From: Prevotellaceae bacterium UBA711
Lineage (GTDB): Bacteria > Bacteroidota > Bacteroidia > Bacteroidales > Bacteroidaceae
DNA length: 9,740 bases
Reading direction: 5' to 3'
Assembly (NCBI GenBank): GCA_002297545.1
Contig: DBLZ01000111.1
Location: 1 to 9,740, forward strand
A program made the translations under genes and the position numbers. Numbering within the stretch: the first letter of the stretch is position 1; each line of letters starts with the position of its first letter. Under the pieces are notes generated by a model. The model was not told where the DNA came from, ran no database searches, and was given only the letters and a program-made list of their open reading frames with translations. Below, piece after piece: positions 7,577 to 9,740 of the stretch.

Positions 7577-7716
7577 ACGGTCATTGTTCTGTATGTGTTG
7601 GAAGTATAGACTTTAGTAATTCTACTTGACGATGCCAATGCGTTGAAATATAAATCTTTATTGAGGTATTTTTTTGCTGCCGCCATGTTGGGCATTCCTG
7701 CTCTCCGATGCTACGT

Positions 7717-7817
7717 TTTATCTCCATTAGAGTCGCGCCCTCGACTCTATTGGACGTAAACTTTATCTCCACTGGACATTCACCCTCGTTCCTACCGATG
7801 TCTCGTCTCCATCTCCA
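7717..7817. repeat. Degenerate ~45-base direct repeat with an embedded hairpin
   Basis: ATCTCCA recurs at 7720, 7765 and 7811. The segments from 7718 and 7763 align over about 32 bases with roughly two thirds identity, sharing TTATCTCCA at the start and CCCTCG near position 22. Inside the first unit is an inverted repeat (7723-7754): TCCATTAGAGTCG, loop CGCCCT, CGACTCTATTGGA, pairing 12 of 13 bases. The third copy is short and weak. The minus strand is purine-rich here. Confidence 0.5.
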
Positions 7818-7971
7818 CCGACCTCCTTTTTTTGTCCAATTGATGGCTGTCCGCCACATCCCCTTGGAATGTGCATAAACATGTGGAATGGCCCTGCCTC
7901 GTTGTCCATTGTCGATCCGTTGCCTCTTTAGTACACACACAGGTATTTCTATAACAAAATAATTACTACCC

Positions 7972-8004
7972 TTTAACCCAAATGTACGACCGATTTGGGT
8001 TGAA
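7972..8004. other. Inverted repeat upstream of the rpsU promoter
   Basis: AACCCAAAT (7975-7983) and ATTTGGGTT (7993-8001) are perfect 9-base arms around a 9-base loop. The stem extends three more pairs including one G-T. It ends 47 bases before the rpsU -33 element. No T-run follows on either strand. It could act as a transcription boundary or protein site. Confidence 0.55.
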
Positions 8005-8050
8005 TCTTGTGCCAATTTATAGAGTTAGCCTTAATTACATGCCGATTTTT

Positions 8051-8080
8051 TTGCCGTTTCGTTAAAAGATTGTACCTTTG
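8051..8080 (+). promoter_or_regulatory. rpsU promoter
   Basis: TTG (8051-8053) is followed after 19 bases by TACCTTTG (8073-8080) and C, a full Bacteroidota housekeeping promoter. The transcript start is predicted near 8084-8085, leaving a leader of about 46 bases that begins with the hairpin at 8085-8102. Confidence 0.85.
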
Positions 8081-8084
8081 CACC

Positions 8085-8102
8085 GCAAAAAGTGTTTTTT
8101 GC
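8085..8102 (+). promoter_or_regulatory. Hairpin at the predicted 5' end of rpsU mRNA
   Basis: GCAAAAA, loop GTGT, TTTTTGC: a perfect 7-base-pair stem whose first base coincides with the predicted transcript start. A stem at the very 5' end is known to protect mRNA from 5'-end-dependent decay. A role in controlling bS21 is possible but unproven. Confidence 0.55.
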
Positions 8103-8130
8103 ATAACATTAACCAATTTATACTAACACA

Positions 8131-8322
8131 ATGATTGTAGTACCTGTAAAAGAAGGTGAGAACATTGAACGCGCACTGAAGAAGTTTAAGCGTAAGTTTG
8201 AAAAGACCGGCGTCATCAAGGAACTGCGTGCTCGTCAGCAGTTCGATAAGCCCTCTGTAAAGAACCGCTTGAAGATGGAGCGTGCTATCTATGTTCAGCA
8301 GCTTCAGCGTGTGGAGGACTAA
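8131..8322 (+). CDS. rpsU: 30S ribosomal protein bS21
   Basis: Small basic protein of 63 residues beginning MIVVPVKEGENIERALKKFKR, the typical bS21 N-terminus. The middle is rich in K and R (ELRARQQFDKPSVKNRLKMERA) and the length is normal for Bacteroidota. bS21 sits on the 30S platform, and in Bacteroidota it helps sequester the 3' tail of 16S rRNA so that most mRNAs are translated without Shine-Dalgarno pairing. The start is set by the conserved N-terminus. Upstream of it the sequence is A/T-rich and lacks any AGGAG-like site, although published work in Flavobacterium reports strong Shine-Dalgarno sites at rpsU. It is the first gene of a cluster with a recombinase and hpf, driven by the promoter at 8051-8080. 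Confidence 0.97.
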   Translation: MIVVPVKEGENIERALKKFKRKFEKTGVIKELRARQQFDKPSVKNRLKMERAIYVQQLQRVED

Positions 8323-8329
8323 GTTCATA

Positions 8330-8368
8330 CGCTTGAAAAAGTATTAAAGAAGTTTAATATTCGAAGCG
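8330..8368 (+). other. Bulged stem-loop just after rpsU
   Basis: Inner stem TATTAAA (8342-8348), loop GAAG, TTTAATA (8353-8359), all paired. The outer stem CGCTT-GAA (8330-8337) pairs with TTC-(G)-AAGCG (8360-8368) with a one-base bulge; four bases (8338-8341) bulge between the stems. It begins 8 bases after the rpsU stop. No T-run follows, so it is not a standard intrinsic terminator. It may set the 3' end of a short rpsU mRNA and so explain different levels of rpsU and the downstream genes. Confidence 0.5.
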
Positions 8369-8373
8369 GCTAC

Positions 8374-8404
8374 TTGTGTGGTCTTGAAAAAATGTCTATC
8401 TTTA
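8374..8404 (+). promoter_or_regulatory. Weak candidate promoter before the recombinase
   Basis: TTG (8374-8376), 20 bases, then TATCTTTA (8397-8404), which misses the -7 consensus at the last base. It could give the recombinase and hpf some transcription of their own; chance is equally plausible. Confidence 0.25.
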
Positions 8405-8433
8405 TCCTCAGAAACAGCATTTGAGGAACTTGA

Positions 8434-9330
8434 ATGGATACGTGGTTGGAGGATTTCTTTGCCTATCTCAGGTATGAGCGTAATTATAGCGAGCAGACAC
8501 TGACGGCATATGGCACCAGTCTGAAAGCGTTCGGACTGTATGTGAAATCCTTGGACGAGGAACTGACATGGAAGACAGTATCGTCTGATGTCGTGCGCTC
8601 GTGGATGGTGAGCCTGCTGGAAAAAGGTACAAAGCCTTCGGGGGTGTGCTTGAAATTGAGTGCCGTGAAATCTTTTTATCGTTTCCTGTTGAAGCGGGGA
8701 CTGGTAGAGGTTGATCCGGCTTACGGGGTACATGCTCCGAAGAAAGCACGTCCGCTACCTTATTTTATACGCGAGAAGGATATGGATCATCTTTTGGATG
8801 ATGTTACGTTTCCGGATACGTATGAAGGCAGGCGTGATCGTACAATGGTAAGCATGCTGTATTCCACCGGGATGCGCGCGTCGGAGTTGATGACTCTTGA
8901 TTTGTCTTCCATAGACCTTGCGGAATCCGTGGTGTCTGTTATAGGTAAGCGTAATAAACAGCGCTTGATACCTATGGTGCCTGAATTGGTGCAAAATCTG
9001 CGCGACTATCTGCAGGCGAGGAAGGAATTTCTCGAGGATAAGGAACCGACAGACGCACTTTTCTTGGGTACTCCCAAAGGTAAACGGATAACCTATCAGT
9101 ATCTGCGTCGGGCAGTCAGAGATGCTCTTGCCAATGTAACCATGCAATCGAAGCGAAGTCCGCATGTCTTGAGGCATAGCTTTGCAACCTCAATGTTGAA
9201 TCATTCTGCAGACCTCCAGTCGGTGAAGGAACTGTTAGGGCATCAAAGCCTGAGTACGACGGCTATCTATACGCACACGACTTTCGAGGAACTGAAGAAC
9301 TTGTATAACCAAGCCCATCCTCGGGCTTAA
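8434..9330 (+). CDS. Tyrosine recombinase, XerC/XerD type
   Basis: Site-specific recombinase of 298 residues, the usual length for XerC/XerD, which resolve chromosome dimers at dif. The N-terminal SAM-like DNA-binding domain covers about 1-90 (FFAYLRYERNYSEQTLTAY). The catalytic domain has R148 in GMRASEL, K172 in GKRNKQR, H244 and R247 in HVLRHSFAT, H270 in LLGHQSLSTT, and nucleophile Y279 in AIYTHTT. All active-site residues are intact and there is no arm-binding domain of integrative elements. GAGGAA lies about 7 bases before ATG 8434. Its place between rpsU and hpf, without flanking repeats, argues for a core Xer protein rather than a mobile-element integrase. XerC versus XerD cannot be settled here. 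Confidence 0.94.
   Translation: MDTWLEDFFAYLRYERNYSEQTLTAYGTSLKAFGLYVKSLDEELTWKTVSSDVVRSWMVSLLEKGTKPSGVCLKLSAVKSFYRFLLKRGLVEVDPAYGVHAPKKARPLPYFIREKDMDHLLDDVTFPDTYEGRRDRTMVSMLYSTGMRASELMTLDLSSIDLAESVVSVIGKRNKQRLIPMVPELVQNLRDYLQARKEFLEDKEPTDALFLGTPKGKRITYQYLRRAVRDALANVTMQSKRSPHVLRHSFATSMLNHSADLQSVKELLGHQSLSTTAIYTHTTFEELKNLYNQAHPRA
9311..9328 (+). other. Hairpin over the recombinase stop region
   Basis: AAGCCC, loop ATCCTC, GGGCTT: six perfect pairs ending 2 bases before the end of the stop codon. It is followed on the plus strand by A-rich sequence, so it is not a forward terminator. It sits 8 bases before the strong Shine-Dalgarno of hpf and could influence mRNA processing there. Confidence 0.4.
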
Positions 9331-9335
9331 AAACA

Positions 9336-9344
9336 AAAGGAGGT
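9336..9344 (+). promoter_or_regulatory. Perfect Shine-Dalgarno of hpf
   Basis: AAAGGAGGT is complementary over nine bases to the 16S anti-Shine-Dalgarno tail and ends 3 bases before ATG 9348. It is the strongest such site at any gene start in this window and is unusual for Bacteroidota, where most genes lack one. Confidence 0.85.
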
Positions 9345-9347
9345 ATT

Positions 9348-9635
9348 ATGGACATTAGAATTAAGGCCATTCACTTTGATGTGAACGAGAGACTTCAGGA
9401 CTTCATTCAGAAGAAAGTCGGTAAGTTGGCGCGCTTCGGAGTTGAAATAGGAAAGGTAGAGGTGTCATTGAAAGTCGTAAAGCCCGAGACTGCCATGAAT
9501 AAACAGGTGGACTTGAAGGCAGATGTTACTGGCAAGAGTCTTTTTGCTACAGAAACATGCGACACATTTGAAGAAGCAGTGGATAAAACGTGCGGAATTC
9601 TGGAACGTCAGATAGAAAAGCACAAAAATAAGTAA
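9348..9635 (+). CDS. hpf: Ribosome hibernation-promoting factor, short HPF/RaiA type
   Basis: Protein of 95 residues that binds the 30S decoding region and helps silence ribosomes in slow growth. The start MDIRIKAIHFDVNERLQDFIQKKV and the segment VEVSLKVVKP (about 38-47) follow the beta-alpha-beta-beta-beta-alpha fold of the S30AE family. The C-terminal helix EEAVDKTCGILERQIEKHKNK closes it. There is no extra C-terminal dimerisation domain, so this is the short form. It starts 17 bases after the recombinase stop with a perfect Shine-Dalgarno, and is probably cotranscribed with it. A tRNA promoter follows. Confidence 0.95.
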   Translation: MDIRIKAIHFDVNERLQDFIQKKVGKLARFGVEIGKVEVSLKVVKPETAMNKQVDLKADVTGKSLFATETCDTFEEAVDKTCGILERQIEKHKNK

Positions 9636-9663
9636 TACAAGACGCTAAAAACAGACAAAAGTT

Positions 9664-9694
9664 TTGGCGGTTTCAAAAAATATGCCTAATTTTG
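9664..9694 (+). promoter_or_regulatory. Promoter of the tRNA gene
   Basis: TTG (9664-9666, within TTTTGG), 20 bases, then TAATTTTG (9687-9694) and C. The full consensus predicts a start near 9698, about 16 bases before the tRNA. Confidence 0.75.
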
Positions 9695-9713
9695 CACCTG
9701 CAAATGGGCATAC

Positions 9714-9740
9714 GGGTGGTTACCAGAGTGGCCAAATGGG
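9714..9740 (+). tRNA. tRNA, probably tRNA-Tyr (5' part only)
   Basis: The last 27 bases read as acceptor strand GGGTGGT, T8-A9, then a D-arm CCAGAGTGGCCAAATGGG. This closely follows E. coli tRNA-Tyr (CCCGAGCGGCCAAAGGG) and is typical of long-variable-arm tRNAs. The anticodon lies outside the window, so Ser or Leu is not fully excluded. The position after hpf fits a tRNA cluster that in Bacteroidales often precedes tuf. Confidence 0.72.

Larger units (their letters stand above)
7335..8050. other. Gene-free region between kinase and rpsU promoter
   Basis: About 700 bases hold no convincing coding sequence. The longest open frame (minus strand, 8015 to 7581, 144 codons) would need a TTG start, is rich in W, R and K, and resembles no family I know. 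The region contains three inverted repeats (7478-7508, 7723-7754, 7972-8004), a tandem 8-mer at 7561-7576, a degenerate repeat of about 45 bases, and a -7-like TATATTTG at 7550-7557 without a matching -33. A small RNA or decayed gene is possible but not demonstrated. Confidence 0.6.

Noticed and set aside
7804..7833. Minus-strand AAAGGAGGT followed 8 bases later by an ATG
   Set aside because: The frame stops after six codons, and the motif arises from a pyrimidine-rich tract; no promoter found. Probably chance.
7581..8015. 144-codon open frame on the minus strand
   Set aside because: It needs a TTG start, has no recognisable family, is rich in W/R/K from a purine-rich strand, and spans the repeats and hairpins of the gene-free region. 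A decayed gene cannot be excluded.
9311..9328. Intrinsic terminator at the end of the recombinase
   Set aside because: A-rich, not T-rich, sequence follows on the plus strand, and hpf begins 17 bases after the stop codon.
8434..9330. Recombinase as sign of an integrative element next to a tRNA
   Set aside because: Core Xer length, no arm-binding domain, no excisionase or cargo genes, no att repeats, and a housekeeping gene context.

Overview
The window looks like chromosomal DNA from a member of the Bacteroidales (Bacteroides/Prevotella type). Three things point there: several promoters have the Bacteroidota form (TTG or TTTG, 19-20 bases, then TAnnTTTG); the gene order is rpsU - tyrosine recombinase - hpf - tRNA; and the response regulator and duplicated FtsX permease are of Bacteroidota type. 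I cannot name a genus. No mobile element, CRISPR array or phage gene is visible.

Left part (1-5470, minus strand): a tripartite efflux operon read right to left. The order is TolC-like outer-membrane channel, HlyD/MacA-like periplasmic adaptor, a 775-residue permease with two FtsX domains, and a MacB/LolD-type ATPase cut by the window edge after its LSGGQ signature. The first three genes are tightly packed (16-base overlap, then a 9-base gap). The 76-base gap before the ATPase holds two small tandem repeats.

Middle (5471-7334): a divergent regulatory region and a plus-strand two-component pair with an ATGA overlap. The response regulator is a receiver joined directly to a Fis-type helix-turn-helix, with no AAA+ domain. 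The kinase has two membrane helices, almost no extracytoplasmic loop, and no PAS domain. The intergenic region holds a strong promoter that places the regulator's predicted transcript start at its AUG, a -7 element without a -33 partner for the efflux operon, and two overlapping palindromes about 80 bases from both predicted start points. The simplest reading is that the pair controls the efflux operon.

Gene-free stretch (7335-8130): about 800 bases with no convincing gene but three sizeable inverted repeats, a degenerate repeat of about 45 bases and a tandem 8-mer. It ends in a strong promoter for rpsU.

Right part (8131-9740, plus strand): a translation-linked cluster of rpsU (ribosomal protein bS21, no Shine-Dalgarno), a Xer-type recombinase, hpf (ribosome hibernation factor, with a nine-base perfect Shine-Dalgarno), then a promoter and the 5' end of what looks like tRNA-Tyr. 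The contrast in Shine-Dalgarno strength matters because bS21 is known in this phylum to help hide the 16S anti-Shine-Dalgarno.
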